Shown here piece by piece: positions 50,076 through 62,756 of a stretch of 64,000 nt of DNA (the first letter of the stretch is position 1; every line of letters begins with the position of its first letter). Position numbers and translations under genes: made by a program. The stretch lies in the NCBI RefSeq assembly GCF_026212465.1, contig NC_080057.1, positions 17,060,124 to 17,124,123 of the forward strand. The letters run 5' to 3'. This DNA is from Amaranthus tricolor. Taxonomy: Eukaryota > Streptophyta > Magnoliopsida > Caryophyllales > Amaranthaceae. The notes below the pieces were generated by a model. The model was not told where the DNA came from. It did no database searches and saw only the letters and a program-made list of their open reading frames with translations.

Positions 50076-51690
50076 TGTAGGAAATAAGCAATGTAGCAAG
50101 CATACAAATATTTACGAGGTTCTCCCAATGTAGACTACGTCCTATGAGGTTTGTAGTTAATTGATTATACTATAACAATGGAGTTCCAAGAACTCTTATT
50201 ATTGCAACAGAGAATAAGAGAATATTAAGGCTATGTGTTTAGGCTTAGGGGTTATTTTGTGGATGATTACAATGAACATATACGCTCTCTATTTACAGAG
50301 ATAAATACTTAATGGACTACAAACATAAAACCACGAATTAATAGAGTATTATTTTTGTAGAAAGCAAAAACATCCAAGAAACTACATCCAAGGTTCTAAC
50401 ACAGCCACTTGTTTGAGCTCCTCAGCTGCTCGTTCAAGCGGCTCATTGTAGTAGCTTCTGACTTCCTCAGTTCTAGGTGCTTGTTTGAGCATCTTTGTGG
50501 CTTGTTCGACAACTGTTCAGCCTTAATGTTCTTGAATATTCTGATCTTGTTGCTTGTGCAAGGCATGATGCTTGCTTTGTTCGAGCACCTTGCTACATAA
50601 TCTGACCTTTGCACTTCCTCATTAAGTCTATTCATCATGCTCCATAACTTACACCATCACACCCATGTTTAAGTGACTCCATCAATAACTCATATAATTC
50701 ATGCGTTAACATACATACTTAAACACACGCTTAATTCACACTTTAACACACACCTTTGAATGCACATACTTAATGCACAGCTTAATTTGTGCCCTTAAGT
50801 CACCATTAACATTAGCGATCTCCACCTTGACACATTGTCCAAGTCAAAGCATTCTCCAATACACTCCATCTTATAAGCAAAAATAATACATAGAAACAAT
50901 TTATGCACCGAAACATGCCCCAAAGGCCATCACATCAAGCAAGGAGCTAAAACAAACAAGTCAACACACGAAATAAACTAGTAGGTAGATAAGGGCTTTG
51001 TCATCATGCCAACCGGGTTTTTTTTAGTATTAACTTTCACCAAACTCACCCTTTTGTGCTCAACCTCATCTCGGATAAAAGTTAAATTTTTAATATAAAT
51101 GTGTTTGGCCCTTTATGAAGTGTATTTTAATTTTTAGCCAAATAATTTGCACTTTGTCTATTACAATATACACTTATCGAACACACCTTGTTGCACATCT
51201 CACCAATTAGGTTTTTGAGCCACTTTGCCTCTTTGAATGATTCGGCAATAGCTATGTACTCCTCTTCGGTTGTTGATAAAACAATCACATGTTGAAGTGA
51301 TAATTGCCAACTTACCGTTGATCCGCCCAAGGTAAAGACAAATCCAAAATAGACTATCTAGCATCCAAATCACCACCATAGTCCGAGTCACAAAACCCGA
51401 TTAGCCACTTGAATTCTTCCCTTACATGAGACAAACATTAGAAGTAACTTTAAATACCTCAATAGTCACTTAAGTGCCTCCCAATGTCTCTTATCGGATT
51501 AGACATATATCTACTCACCAAACTCACGACATGAGCAATGTTGGGCCTACAACATACCATAGCAAACATAACACTACCAATGACACAAGTGTAAGGAATT
51601 CTTACCGTTTGCTCTACTTCCTTCTTTGTTTGTAGAGACAACTCTTTGGACAATTTGAAGTGGTAGGCAAGAGGAGTGGACACACTTTTA
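50076..51690 (-). mobile_element. Truncated copia element: RT/RNase H end plus 3' LTR
   Basis: Minus-strand remnants of the end of copia reverse transcriptase (STPLAYHFKLSKELSLQTKK, VIGSVMFAMVCCRPNIAHVV, SLVSRYMSNP; 51683-51459) precede RNase H (ALSTTE-like VLSTTEEEYIAIAESFKEAK, WLKNL; 51330-51127). A polypurine tract AAGGTGGAGATCG (50828-50816) and an LTR of about 736 bp (50811-50076, starting TGTTAATGGTG) follow. Stops are frequent. Everything upstream of the RT C-terminus is lost. The LTR's far end is approximate. Confidence 0.8.
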
Positions 51691-52350
51691 TAAAATCATG
51701 TGTAATCATAAAAGAACCTTACTTCTTGTATCATTGCCTCGTTGCGTTAACCCATAAAATTATCCGATTAAAACTTCAAATTTACAAACAGTTAAAAATC
51801 ACCGACTAACTTTACAGTTGAGAATGTGTGGGAAATTCCAACTATATAATAACCAATTGTTTAGTCGGAAGGTCCAAAGTATGTTTCGAATTTACACATG
51901 TTAGTCGGAATTTCGACAATTTTACGACTTTGTTTGGTTTACCGAATATTATTCTGACTAATGACGATAATAGCTAAAATTCAGTGACTACTTTTACTAG
52001 TTGGTAGAGCGACAACTTTTTTGTGTTTCCTTATATTTATTTATATTTAAGACTTAACAAATTCTCATAAGTCATCACTACTTTGATTTTCCACTAATTA
52101 AGGAATAAATGATATTGACTGAGCACTTGTTTTTTAATGAGTAATGACTAGTGTTAGATCCATCCAATGTTGAGTAGTAGTTATTACTTATTAGTTTATT
52201 CGAATTGAAAGTATATCTTAGAGAGGCATATGAGGTATAAGTATAGCGAGTATATTTAGGATTTCAAGATTTCAATAATATATACATATATATATATATA
52301 TATATACATACATAGAGAGAGAGAGTATATTTGATAAATTTTCATAAATT
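51691..52350. other. Degenerate repeat-like DNA with TTAGTCGGAA words
   Basis: Between 51780 and 52030 short motifs such as TTAGTCGGAA, ACGACTTT and ACCGACTAAC recur. This is reminiscent of CACTA subterminal arrays, but no CACTA termini were found. An AT microsatellite lies at 52278-52312. No gene. Confidence 0.35.
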
Positions 52351-52487
52351 GTCATGAGAGACGCTCTCTCCGAGATACGCATTAAATATAAGGGCTAAAT
52401 AACCCAATTAATACAAATTAATAAAGAGAAAAATAAAAATGTAAGTTTTTTGTTCTGAGATCGTCTCTTTGAGAGACGGTCTCTCAC
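52351..52487. mobile_element. MITE with TGAGAGAC termini
   Basis: Left CATGAGAGACGCTCTC, right (inward) TGTGAGAGACCGTCTCTC. The interior shares ACAAATTAATAAAGAGAAAA with a partial, reverse copy at 62283-62400. Confidence 0.6.
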
Positions 52488-53541
52488 AAAAATAGCTGAT
52501 AAATTTTAACTATTAACAGTGTATTTGTTTAAAAAATTACTACTATTGAATATTTTGCAACTATTTTTATTAAATGTTAAAATAATCAGTAAAATATAAA
52601 ATTGATGAATTAATTTTAATTTTATACAGCTCTTATTTATAGGTTCTTATGTATAAAGCTAAAACGACAATAATATCAAAAGTTTAATCTCAGATGAGAA
52701 CTATATAAAACTAAACATATCAATGTGAAGGATCATAAAACCTAAAAATGAATACTTTTTTCTCAATTCTTATCATAATATACCTATAACTAATTTCAAA
52801 TAATACCATTTTCTCCTTCCTTATCATAATATAATCTATAACTAATTATAAAATATAAATTATACCTTTTTCTCCATCCTTATCTTAATATAATCTATAA
52901 CTAATTTAGATATATATGAAGTAGCTAAAACTAAGATTGGAATAATTTTCCATATATTATTTTCTTCATCATTTATTCATATCCTTATTCATTTATACAT
53001 ATCTAGTAGTAGTAGTACTCCTATTATTTTATGGTGAAGGATTAATGAAATTTGATTACTAGTCAAGATAGTACATTTAAGCAATATAAATACTAGTGAT
53101 GCATGCATGATTTCATTAGAGGTGATGAGATGACAATTTAGAAAAAGAAAATTAGCAAATAGAAATAGGGGATCTTTGGTGGGTCTTGCCACTAATCATT
53201 GTACAATTAAATAATCACAATATGAAATCTCTATAATTATTTTAATAGTGAAATTTTAAATTAAATAATTAAGCATATATGGACGCAAACCAACGGTTGG
53301 CTATTGGTCCTTTTCAATGAATTGATAATTTTCTTTTATTTTTTTCTTTTTCATTATAATAAATTTAAATAAATAATATTTTTTGGGTCATATACTTTAT
53401 TTTGTAAGTGCCTGCCCTTCTTTTGTTATGTTTCTGGGTTTTTCTCTTTCTTGTGTGGTGGTGTTGTTGTCATAGAAAAGATAGGGTAGGGATGATAAAG
53501 CAAAGCTAAGCAAGCAATTTTCTTACAAAACTTCATATATG
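52488..53541. other. Intergenic, nothing recognised
   Basis: Contains a diffuse threefold repeat (TTCTCCNTNCTTATCATAAT with TATAACTAATT, 52770-52910). No gene. Confidence 0.4.
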
Positions 53542-53684
53542 TGACGGTTTTACGGTGAGATTATTTCAATTAAGTCGATTTATAAGCATTTAATATATTA
53601 AATTGATCACTTAAAATTTTAAAGTAATTAATCAAAAAAATTGACTAATTATGTATAAGTCTATCTCATTATGAAACCGTCTCA
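53542..53684. mobile_element. MITE with TGACGGTTTTACGGTGAGA termini
   Basis: The right end read inward is TGAGACGGTTTCATAATGAG, mirroring the left. 143 bp, AT-rich, non-coding. Confidence 0.6.
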
Positions 53685-54411
53685 TTAAAAAAAAAGAGAT
53701 GTTATTAGTATGATATAGGTAGGCTGTACGCCTATGCCTTCTAGCAAAAGATCCAAAAAAGAGAAAAAAGAAACCATTATCCTCACCAAATCATCAAAAA
53801 ACACATATAACCATTGCTTTTGTTTGTATTGGAATAGATTTTTGACCAACAATAATTGAAATAAAAATGACATTTGAAATTTGGATTATATTCAACCCCT
53901 CCTTGTATATAATGTATTCAAAATTTCACTAGGTGAAATTTGGTCCCTAATTCTTAATTAATTAAGATCTTTTAAAATTTATAGATGTTTTAATTTTTTT
54001 TTATATTTTTATCATTTATTTCTATTTATTTACAAAAAATTTAAGTAGCTTAATAGGACAAAGAAAATTATGTTATATGAGTTATTCATTTGTTGTGTGT
54101 TAGAAATTTCATTTAGTTCGGTAACTAACTTTTAATAAATTATTCATTGTTAATTTTATAAATTAAATTAATACTTTTTAGTGAGTTTCCATATATTTAT
54201 TTGAGGAAATGCATTTAATATTTTTCAAATTAATTAATTAAGTACTCCTAGAAGAATATGTGGTCACTCTTTAAAATTAAATTAGCTTAAAAAGTTTTAC
54301 TTAAAAAATTATTGAGGTGGAGTATTGCATACTTTAGTTACCATCCCTCCCTCCACATATGTATTCCCAACATTAATTGTTTTGTACTTTAATATATTTA
54401 ATTATGAGTAT
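53685..54411. other. Intergenic, nothing recognised
   Basis: AT-rich with no supported feature. Confidence 0.4.
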
Positions 54412-54686
54412 TACTCCCTCCTATTTAGCCAGACTGTTACATTTGACTTTTTACACTTGCTGATGTAACATTTTAACCTTTAATAATCTCAAATTATTCT
54501 TAATTAAAAATTATAAAAAATTGATATTAATAATCTTTGTATTGAGGCGAATTAAACAAGATTCCACGTGATTATGTTTTAATTTATAAATTAAAAGTAA
54601 AATACAAATTAAAAGTGATAAGTGAATAGTGTCAAAAAAAGGAACAATTAGGTTGTATAAAAAAGTGAGGCCAATAGAAGGTAGTA
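54412..54686. mobile_element. Stowaway-type MITE, 275 bp
   Basis: Ends TACTCCCTCCTATTTAGCC and, inward, TACTACCTTCTATTGGCC. Core words AAAAATTGATATTAATAATC and GAGGCGAATTAAACAAGATT are shared with the copies at 56453 and 57770. Confidence 0.8.
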
Positions 54687-56452
54687 TAAAAATATGTATC
54701 AAAACAAATTAAATAAGGTTATATGCACATTACATAAAGAATAAAATTAAAATAAAATCATATTATTTGAGAAATATGATTGATTTAAATATATTATATT
54801 TTTTAAAAATTGTCTAATTGATTATATAATACTCCTAATTTTTTCTAGAAGTTTAAATAAAAGAGAATTTAGGCTGATTTTTAAATAACTCTGTTTGCCT
54901 CTTGGAGTTTAATTTGCCTACTTAATAAAAAATTTCTCATAAAAAAATAATATAAAATAATCATAAAAGGCTAATATAAAAGTACGAACTAATTAGATAT
55001 ATTTTGCATAAATTAGATATGAAGAAAAAGAAAGCATAAGATAATCCAGCATAGATTTAGGAAAAGAGAAACACCTGAAACTGAAGTGGTTTTAAAGAGA
55101 AAAAAAACAGATGGATCTATCAGAATGGAACACAGTCCATACTCCACACGTGTAAAATTTTTCAAAGATGCTAAATAAAAGAAGGAAAAGAATGAATGTA
55201 TTCCAATGGTTGATATAGAAGTATATAATTTCTCACCCGATACTTACTATATTTCTTTCTATACGTAATTTAATGCATACTTTGATATTAAATATTTTAT
55301 TTTTACTATGAAAATTATGAATATTATATATTAAGAACTAAATTTTAAAAAAAATAAAACAAAATCTTATACAATTATATTATTTCTTATTCACTAGTTA
55401 GAATTATCAAAATAAAATTAAAGATAAATAGTGTTACTGTTAAACTATATTTAATGTTATAAAACAGAGGAATATTGTAATTATAAATGATGATGACTTT
55501 CTTTAATTTCTATTTTCTATTTTTTTTATTTTTGACATAATCTATCTAGCTAGCTAGGGGACCATTTGAGAAAGCTGAATAAGTAAGATGCTGAAAGGGG
55601 GACATGTTAAGATTACACTAAAGCAGCATAGCAAGATTTCATGTTATCCCTTTTGATAACTTTCATTCATTTACTTCTTTTCCCTTTAAACTGTTGTGCA
55701 ATTTTTTTTGGGTCAGAGTCTCATTAGAGGCAACCATTTTGATAATAGTACATTCTCTTGTATTTGTTAGAGTATATAATATATTTGGGTTCTCAATTAT
55801 CAGCTTAAACTTTAGGTAAAGTTGGTTATTTGACATGATATTAGAAACCAACGTGACAACAGGTTACGGGTTTGAATCTCAACCACCCTTTATTTAAGTG
55901 GAATATTCAACACCTATGCGCATCCACATCTTGAGAGTATTATATCTCTCCTTGTACTCTATGTTTCTATCATCACACTACAAGGTAACACTCAAATAGA
56001 AATGACAAAATTGAGATGGAATAGATGTCCGCATTTCTTATTTCTTAAGTCTCAACTGCAATGAAAAATGAAAAAAATAAAAAACTAAAAGGAAAGAGAA
56101 ATATCTAAATGACCACACCTACCAACAATATGAAAGGGAGTAAAGACAAGCTTTGTACTATCTTGATTTAAATCATTCATTATTTATAAGAAATATATTG
56201 TATATTAATATTAATAATTTCTTTTGAAATTTGCCATTATGTTTATATAAAAATATTAAAAATTAAATAGATATAAGTATTGATTGAATAATATTTAATT
56301 ATAAAGGTATATAATATATACACTAATTTCTTTCAAGAAAAGATATAAACATATACACTAATTTCTTTAAAAACAAAAATATATAAATACACTATTCATC
56401 ATTGATAATTATTATCATCATAATAATTTATTAAATACATTTATAATAATTA
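54687..56452. other. Intergenic DNA with a TRIM fragment (55765-55960)
   Basis: 55765-55835 is an LTR of the 47885-type TRIM (TGTTAGAGTATATAATATAT...TTGACA). It is followed by a decayed primer site (TGATATTAGAAACC) and internal text (GGGTTTGAATCTCAACC). The 3' LTR is missing. No gene elsewhere in the stretch. Confidence 0.55.
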
Positions 56453-56681
56453 ATATTCTCATTGTTTTCAAATGTTTTTCTCATATCCTAATGCAAACAT
56501 TAAAATCAAATAATTTTAATTGTGAATTTTTAAAAATTCAAAAAAATTGATATTTAAAAAGTATATATTAAGACGAACTTAACATGATTCTAGATGAATA
56601 TGTTTTTTCTTATAAAATGATGAAAAATTGTAGTTAAAGTTTATTAAATTTGAGAAAAACATATGAAAATAGAGGGAGTAA
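56453..56681. mobile_element. Stowaway-type MITE, decayed
   Basis: Right end AAAATAGAGGGAGTA, left end TATTCTCATTGTTTTCAAAT, with the family core ATATTAAGACGAACTTAACA. Confidence 0.65.
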
Positions 56682-56791
56682 TATATTTATTATAATAAAT
56701 AAATAAATAAATAATAAATAATAAATAAATATGTAATTAATTAAGCTACGGTCGTACTTGTAAGAATCCACGACAAAAAATACGAGGGACT

Positions 56792-56983
56792 CACTAGGAA
56801 AAATATAATACCTGCGACGGATAATGTGACAACATTGTCCGTCGTAATATCCCGCAACGGTGTTGTGATGAAATACCTTAGAGACGAATGATATAGCGAC
56901 GAACTGATTTCCGTCAGCAAGTCTATTGCTAAAGACGTTTAGCGACTAAAATGGCGAGGATATATCTCCCTTCTTTTGTAGTG
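56792..56983. mobile_element. Miniature CACTA-like element, 192 bp
   Basis: It begins CACTAGGAAAAAT and ends TCTTTTGTAGTG, with CGACGGATAATG / CCGTCGTAATAT inverted subterminal words. Flanking 3-mers (ACT, TCA) do not match, so the TSD is not supported. Confidence 0.5.
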
Positions 56984-58240
56984 TCATAGCTTCTATTAGT
57001 GACTAGTCAGATGTATTAGATACTACGATGAACAAAATAATAATTTTAAAAAAATTTTAAAATAACTTAATGATTATGAATAAAAAACCATCTTTTTTTT
57101 TTTTTCTTATGTGATATCTGTTATTTACATTATTTGATGTAACTGCTAAGAGTGCTATTTGCATGAAATTTAGAGGCAAGAAAGCACCTGCTGAAATTGA
57201 CATTTCCTAAAAATGGCAGACTTCAGGTTTTTTAAGTGTTCCACTCTTTTCTGGGTAAGTCAAGTAACCTTAAGTATGGGGTTATTTTACTTGTATACCT
57301 ACTCCTTTCTTCTTAAATATTTCATGTTTTAAGGAATTTTTTATAAAACAAGAGAGAAATTAAAATTGTTGTTTGGGTTAGTATTGCTTAACTTTGATCG
57401 AAAAGAAGGAAACTTTCATAATTTCTAACATTTTTTTAGAAAAGAATGCCTTAAAGGTTTTTTTTTTTTTTTCAAAAAATACACTATATAATTAGCTTTA
57501 TTTCAAAATATAGCTATTTTAATTATAAAATTGGTAAGTTGATTCATGTCGAAAAAGAAAACAAAAAAAAAAGATTGACTTATTTGACGAGGTTATGTAG
57601 TAAATAAATGATAAGTTTATAACTATATCGGTTAAATCGGCAAATTTTAGTTTATTTTGAAACAAAATCAATTATATAATGAGCAGGGCAGGTATACAGC
57701 ATATTCAACATGTTTGATTGTATAGGGCCCCGAAAAATTTAGAGTCTCAATATATATTAACTTACATTGTACTTCCTCTGATTTTTTTACTCTTGCACCC
57801 AAACATCTTTTTATGCTCTTTTCAATCCATTTTATCTCTGAGTTATATACAAGTAAAAATTATAAAAATTGATATTATGAAAATATACGCCGAGACGAAT
57901 AAAAACAAGATTCTACATAACTATATTTTTTTCTCGTATACTAGCCGCAATATGCAAAATAGGAAAGTGCCAAAATGAGCTTGGGTGCGACTAAAAAAAA
58001 CAAAGAAAGTATATATACAAAGTTATTGAAAAAATAGCATAACTTTATAAAATCGTACAAAGCTTTTAATAAATATAGCAATTTTTGCTCCGCCCTAATA
58101 ATGAGTTAAGTTGAACAATGTATATATAAAGTAACTTTGGAAAGTTTTACTAAGGTTATTCTATGAAAATAAAAAATGTAGCCTTGTATTTTGAACTAAA
58201 ATTAAAATTTTTCAAAAAATTAGTTAAATTACAACACACT
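56984..58240. other. Intergenic DNA with a Stowaway-type MITE (57770-58011)
   Basis: The MITE runs TACTTCCTCTGATTTTTT to ACAAAGAAAGTA. Its core AATTGATATTATGAAAATAT and GAGACGAATAAAAACAAGAT match the other copies. The rest is AT-rich with no gene. Confidence 0.55.
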
Positions 58241-59182
58241 CAGATGTGGACCTAATAGGCTCGGGCGCCCGCAAACAACCTCATTGATATTTTTAAAAAA
58301 ATTTAAAATTTTCAACTATTTAAAATTTAAAATTTTTTAAAAAATTAGTTAAAAATTTAAAATTTAAAAAAATTTAACAAGTATACCCAACACTCTAGCA
58401 CAATACTTCATTATTCAAAATTGCACCATTAGTAATTAAATCTATTTAATTTTGCAAATTATAGTCAACTATGATAATATAACCTTGATTAATTGCAATT
58501 ACTATTAATTTTTCAAATAAATTGCATATATATTCTTGATTAATTGATTATTTTTCTTGATTAATTTCAACAATTATACATTTTTTAAATAAGTTGTACA
58601 TATTCTCTTGATTAATTGTTTTGTTATTTATTTAAGTATTCTGTTAATTAATTGATTTTTGTAAATTTTTATTTAAATTGAAAATTTTTAAAGGTGAATT
58701 ACTTTTGATAGAAATTTCAATTAATAATTGTTGATTAGTGATTAATAATTGTTCAATATATAGAGATCAGAGAGTCATTCATGAAAAAATACTTCTAAAA
58801 AAAATAATTTCACATGAACCATCTCCTTCCCAACAACAAGAAGTGTATCCCCTTGTTTATTTGCTTTTGAAGCTAGCTTTGTTACTACCCGTGACAACAG
58901 CTATAGTACAGAGAGAGACAAAGTTGCGAAATAAAATGGGAGATCAATGGATGAACGATTGCTTAGTAACTTTTATTGAGAAGGAGGTATTTTGTAGTGT
59001 TCCCAATGATTTTATTATTCGACAGATTCAAGATTTGAAAACTAGTCGAAATAGAATATAAAACATTTTTATATAGGAATAAATTGAAAACATTGTTTTA
59101 TTTTTTATTAATGATTTTTTTCATTAAATTATTATTTTATCGACTGTGCTCTTACTGAGTTTGAGTCCTGGGTCCGCCACTA
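58241..59182 (+). mobile_element. Deleted hAT transposon, 942 bp
   Basis: A perfect 8 bp TSD, AACACACT, flanks it (58233-58240 and 59183-59190). The ends are CAGATGTGGACCTAATAGG and, inward from the right, TAGTGGCGGACCCAGG, matching the CAGTGGCGGAYCCAGG style of ZMYM1-like plant hAT elements. It retains only a transposase C-terminal fragment. The first third is AT-rich filler. Confidence 0.92.
58770..59061 (+). pseudogene. hAT transposase C-terminal dimerisation fragment
   Basis: The frame includes VYPLVYLLLKLALLLPVTTA, then RETKLRNKMGDQWMNDCLVT and FIEKEVFCSVPNDFIIRQIQ. It corresponds to the hAT dimerisation domain of ZMYM1/TTF-type transposases (usual form LALLLPVATASVERAFS, LRNRMGDQW). 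An internal deletion removes the ASVERAFS part. The nominal ATG at 58738 is outside the homologous part, and there is no catalytic domain. It is a fossil inside the element, not a gene. Confidence 0.85.
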
Positions 59183-59599
59183 AACACACTTGCATTTGTT
59201 ATCAAGTATCATCTTTGGTATTATTAAATATATTTAAGTAAAGAAACAATAAATTATGCGTTGGATTTTTGTGTTCGATTGAACCATGGAATTTATACTC
59301 AAAGAGGATATATTAAAGAAATTTAAAAACATGGTTTTGAAAACAAATACAAAAAAGAAAATCGAAAGAAATAAGAGGATTATTCTCTGTCTCCACGACA
59401 TTGCAATAAAGATAAATAGAATGATTTTTAAAAGGTATAAGGAGTTGTAATATTTTGAAGTACGGTTAAAATAAGGCTGACCTTTTCAATATGTTGCCAA
59501 ATAAATTATGTTAGGTGGATTTTGTGTGAAAGATAATAAAAGAAAAAACAAAATTAAATATGTGGATATAAGATATAAATAAGGTGGTGGTGCAATATT

Positions 59600-60224
59600 T
59601 AGAAATAACTCAACTAAAAGATTAAGCTGATGTATTGAGACTTTATAATTTATTATATACTCTATCACACTTTCTCACTTGAGATCCATTTGAACTGGAA
59701 ATGTGGATGCCGACATGAACTTAACCCCATAGAAGTGAGTTTAGGTTGAGACAATTGACCCAATTAAGTAAATGGATCAACCAGACTTGATCTGCTGATT
59801 AAATGAGTTAGGTTTATGTCAAAATTTAAATCTTGAAACAAACATTTATTAACCCTTTTTAATTATTCTGAGTTAATTTTGAGCCAAATCAATCCATATA
59901 ACATGAGATTAATTCATTTAATATTTTTCGTTGTAAATACAAAATAAACAACTCGTGAATAAAAATTTTAAAATCAGCTCCAAAATAAACAGGTCAAATG
60001 ACATTTTAAAATGTCTAAATTTTGAATATTCATATATAAACAGCTTAATCGAGTTGAAAAAAGATCGACCAAATTTGTTACCCCAATTAATTGAGTCAGG
60101 GTTGTGATTTTACCCCAATTAATTAAATGAGCGAGTTAGATTCGGAAAGATTTTTGATCCATATATATATGACCTAAACACAAAATCAACCCAATGTGAT
60201 TCATTTGGCAGGCCTAGCAGCCAA
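59600..60224 (-). mobile_element. TRIM fragment next to a second hAT-like MITE copy
   Basis: 59600-59715 (minus) is the 3' part of the TRIM family (GATAGAGTATATAATAAATT, CATCAGCTTAATCTTTTAGT). About 59715-60215 (minus) matches the MITE at 1202-1734, beginning TAGGCCTGCCAAATG and sharing TTGTTTATTTTGTATTTACA. Its far end is lost at the TRIM junction. Confidence 0.65.
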
Positions 60225-61370
60225 TGTTGTTCGAATGAGGATCCTACTTAGCACCGATAATGAGGGTAGGATCGAAATCGGTAGAATAGGGTCGTAGGTC
60301 GAAGATCCTACAAATAGAGAATGTCATGGGTCCAAGACCCTATTAGACCCGCCTCATACCTTATTTTTAGGATCTGGGTCTAATTTTTTGAGGCCTTGAG
60401 AATCCATGTTCGGGTCCGAGTAAAAAGAAATAGGTCTAGGTCTAGATCTAGGGTCTGGGCTAGGGTCTTTAGAGCCCAGACCTAGCCCAAACCCAACTCA
60501 AATTCTCTCTTTGGACCCATTTAAGACCCAGATCCACTACACGCGTCCCAAACCCGTCAAACCCGCTCTAGATAAGACTTATTATACAATTCAAAATCAA
60601 TATTAAGTTCTAAAACTATTTCTGCATATATTTGGACTCAATTTAGACTTATTTACAACCCATAGACCCATTTTAGTTCTAATGAAACTTTTAAAATGCA
60701 AAATCGTTTAACATGAATAATTAATTTAAGACTCATTTAAAACACAATGGGGAATCCATATGATCCGACGTGCCTGGGTCCGGATCTAAAATTTTTAGAC
60801 ACTAAATATCCGAGTCTAAAATTTTTTGACCTTAAAGATATGGGTTACGGTATGGGTCAAAAATTATGAATGGGTTCAGGTGGTCTTGTTGGACCAGACC
60901 CAAACCCGATCTATGACCATCCCTACTTATAAATTTGATATGCTATCGGATAATTGATTATCAATTATAATTGTTCATATTAGTTCACTTTAAAGTTTTA
61001 AGCTGTAAATATAGATTTATTTAACTTTATCATTAAATTGATTAGATGAAATACTTTTAATAATCATTTGTGAATTGTGATAAGTAAATGAATTTTCATA
61101 ATCATAATGACGATATATTTTAACTTATATTTATATATATGTAAAAGCTAGAATTAAAAAAACTTTTTAGAGGATTGAGACCACCCTTGTAAGATCAAAT
61201 TGTTACATTGTAGGATCGTAGAATTGTGTTATGATCATATCACCTACATTCTTGACCTTGGAATATCGTACAATCCCACCATTATTAAGATATTTAATTA
61301 AGATTTGGATCGCTCGTATATTTATTGATCGTACAGACATAAAATCGTAGATTGAAATCCGAATACTAAA
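60225..61370. mobile_element. Diverged element of the 16183 family with nested insert
   Basis: GTTGTTCGAATGAGGATCCT and GGTAGGATCGAAATCGGTAG at the left, and TAGGATCGTAGAATTGTG with TAAAATCGTAGATTGAAATC at the right, mirror the GATTCTACGATT texture of 16183-16704. The termini are decayed. A hAT-like element (60315-60925) sits inside. Confidence 0.5.
60315..60925. mobile_element. hAT-like MITE, 611 bp, nested
   Basis: Ends TAGAGAATGTCATGGGTCC and, inward, TAGGGATGGTCATAGATCGG. Flanking 8-mers CCTACAAA and CTTATAAA differ only by two C/T transitions. GGGTCTAGG-type words fill the subterminal regions. Non-coding. Confidence 0.6.
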
Positions 61371-62756
61371 CCACGCTAGCAGCACATACTATCCTCATAC
61401 ATTATATAGTGCTAAATATTCCAATTGAAATAACAAATGGCGTATAAAACTCGAGCCCGTATGTAGACTTTTTATATCATGTCAATAAACCAACTCAATC
61501 AAAAATATAAATTGATGTATTTTATATACTTAATTAGCATCTAACTAGGTCCAATTTCCAAATAAAAATAAGATTCCAAAATAAATGGGTTAACTAAGAT
61601 TATAAATTAATTTAAATTGATGAGGGGATGAAGGTAAGGGTATATACTTTGATTGACATTGATCAATTAAGAGTAGTATACATTTCATTGATTGACATTA
61701 TAAGAAGGAAATATAAAACAAGTGAAGATTAGTGAAGAAAACAATGTATAATTATCAGGTTTATTTATGGTAATTTGATAAGACTTACCAAGGTAGTCAC
61801 GACAAAAAGTTAAATATTTGAAAGAAATTCTTTGTCTAATCATAAAAAAGAAGCTTAATGACTCAATTATACCACTTAATAGCATACTAATACCATTAAT
61901 GGAGATATAATGGAATGACTTAAGTTTCTTTACGGCTCTAAATAACTCCTTATTTTACCATTACTTGCCTTAAATCACTGCTTAAAAAAATATCACAAAA
62001 TTAGTAATCATCTAGAACAATTAAATAGAATTGAGTCTTGTCTCTTTTTTTATCATATAATGTAATAATTTGTTTAATTAATTTAATTAAAGAAGAAAAT
62101 ATAACAAAATAATTAATAATAGCACTATTTTTTTATAAGAATAATAGAACAACTTAGTTATCTATATTGAATAATTATCAATAGAAAACAAATCAAACTA
62201 TACATATTAGCCATAAATCAAAAAATATTAAATCTTTTAATGCTTAATTAAAAATCAAATATATTTATTTTTGCAACTGGTCTTATGAGACACCGTTTTT
62301 TCAAAGAGACAACCTCAAAACAAAAAGCTCATATTCTTCTTTTCTATTAATTTGTATTAGTTAGAATATTTAGTTATAATCCCAAAAATAGTTAAAATAA
62401 CAAATTTAGAAAAGCATAATACAAGTTAGCTGAACATGACTTCTTACCTGGAGATCAATCAGTGTGATGAATTATGATCACAAGTTTGAAATAGATAGCA
62501 CTTCATCCTCTACAACAATGGTTAATCATCAAAATAAATATAAATATATATAATAAATAAATAATATACAATTAATTGATCACAATAATGATATAATATA
62601 GTTATACTTCTATATAATATATTAATATACTAAGATTGGATTAGGAAAATAATAATACGATTGCTTCCTCATAATATAATCACAATTTTAATGATAATAA
62701 TTGATCCATCATAATAATAAGTCAAATTATGAATAATTATAAAATAAAAATAAAAA
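61371..62756. other. Intergenic and 3' flank of the ALOG gene
   Basis: AT-rich. 62283-62400 is a one-ended relative of the MITE at 52351 (TTATGAGACACCGTTTTTTC). The last few hundred bases should include the ALOG 3' UTR, but no poly(A) signal can be fixed by eye. Confidence 0.4.

Noticed and set aside
56792..56983. A securely defined CACTA insertion
   Set aside because: The termini look right, but the flanking 3-mers do not match, so it is kept only as a probable miniature element.
58738..59061. 107-codon ORF considered as a standalone gene
   Set aside because: The sequence is a truncated hAT transposase C-terminus inside a TSD-flanked hAT element.
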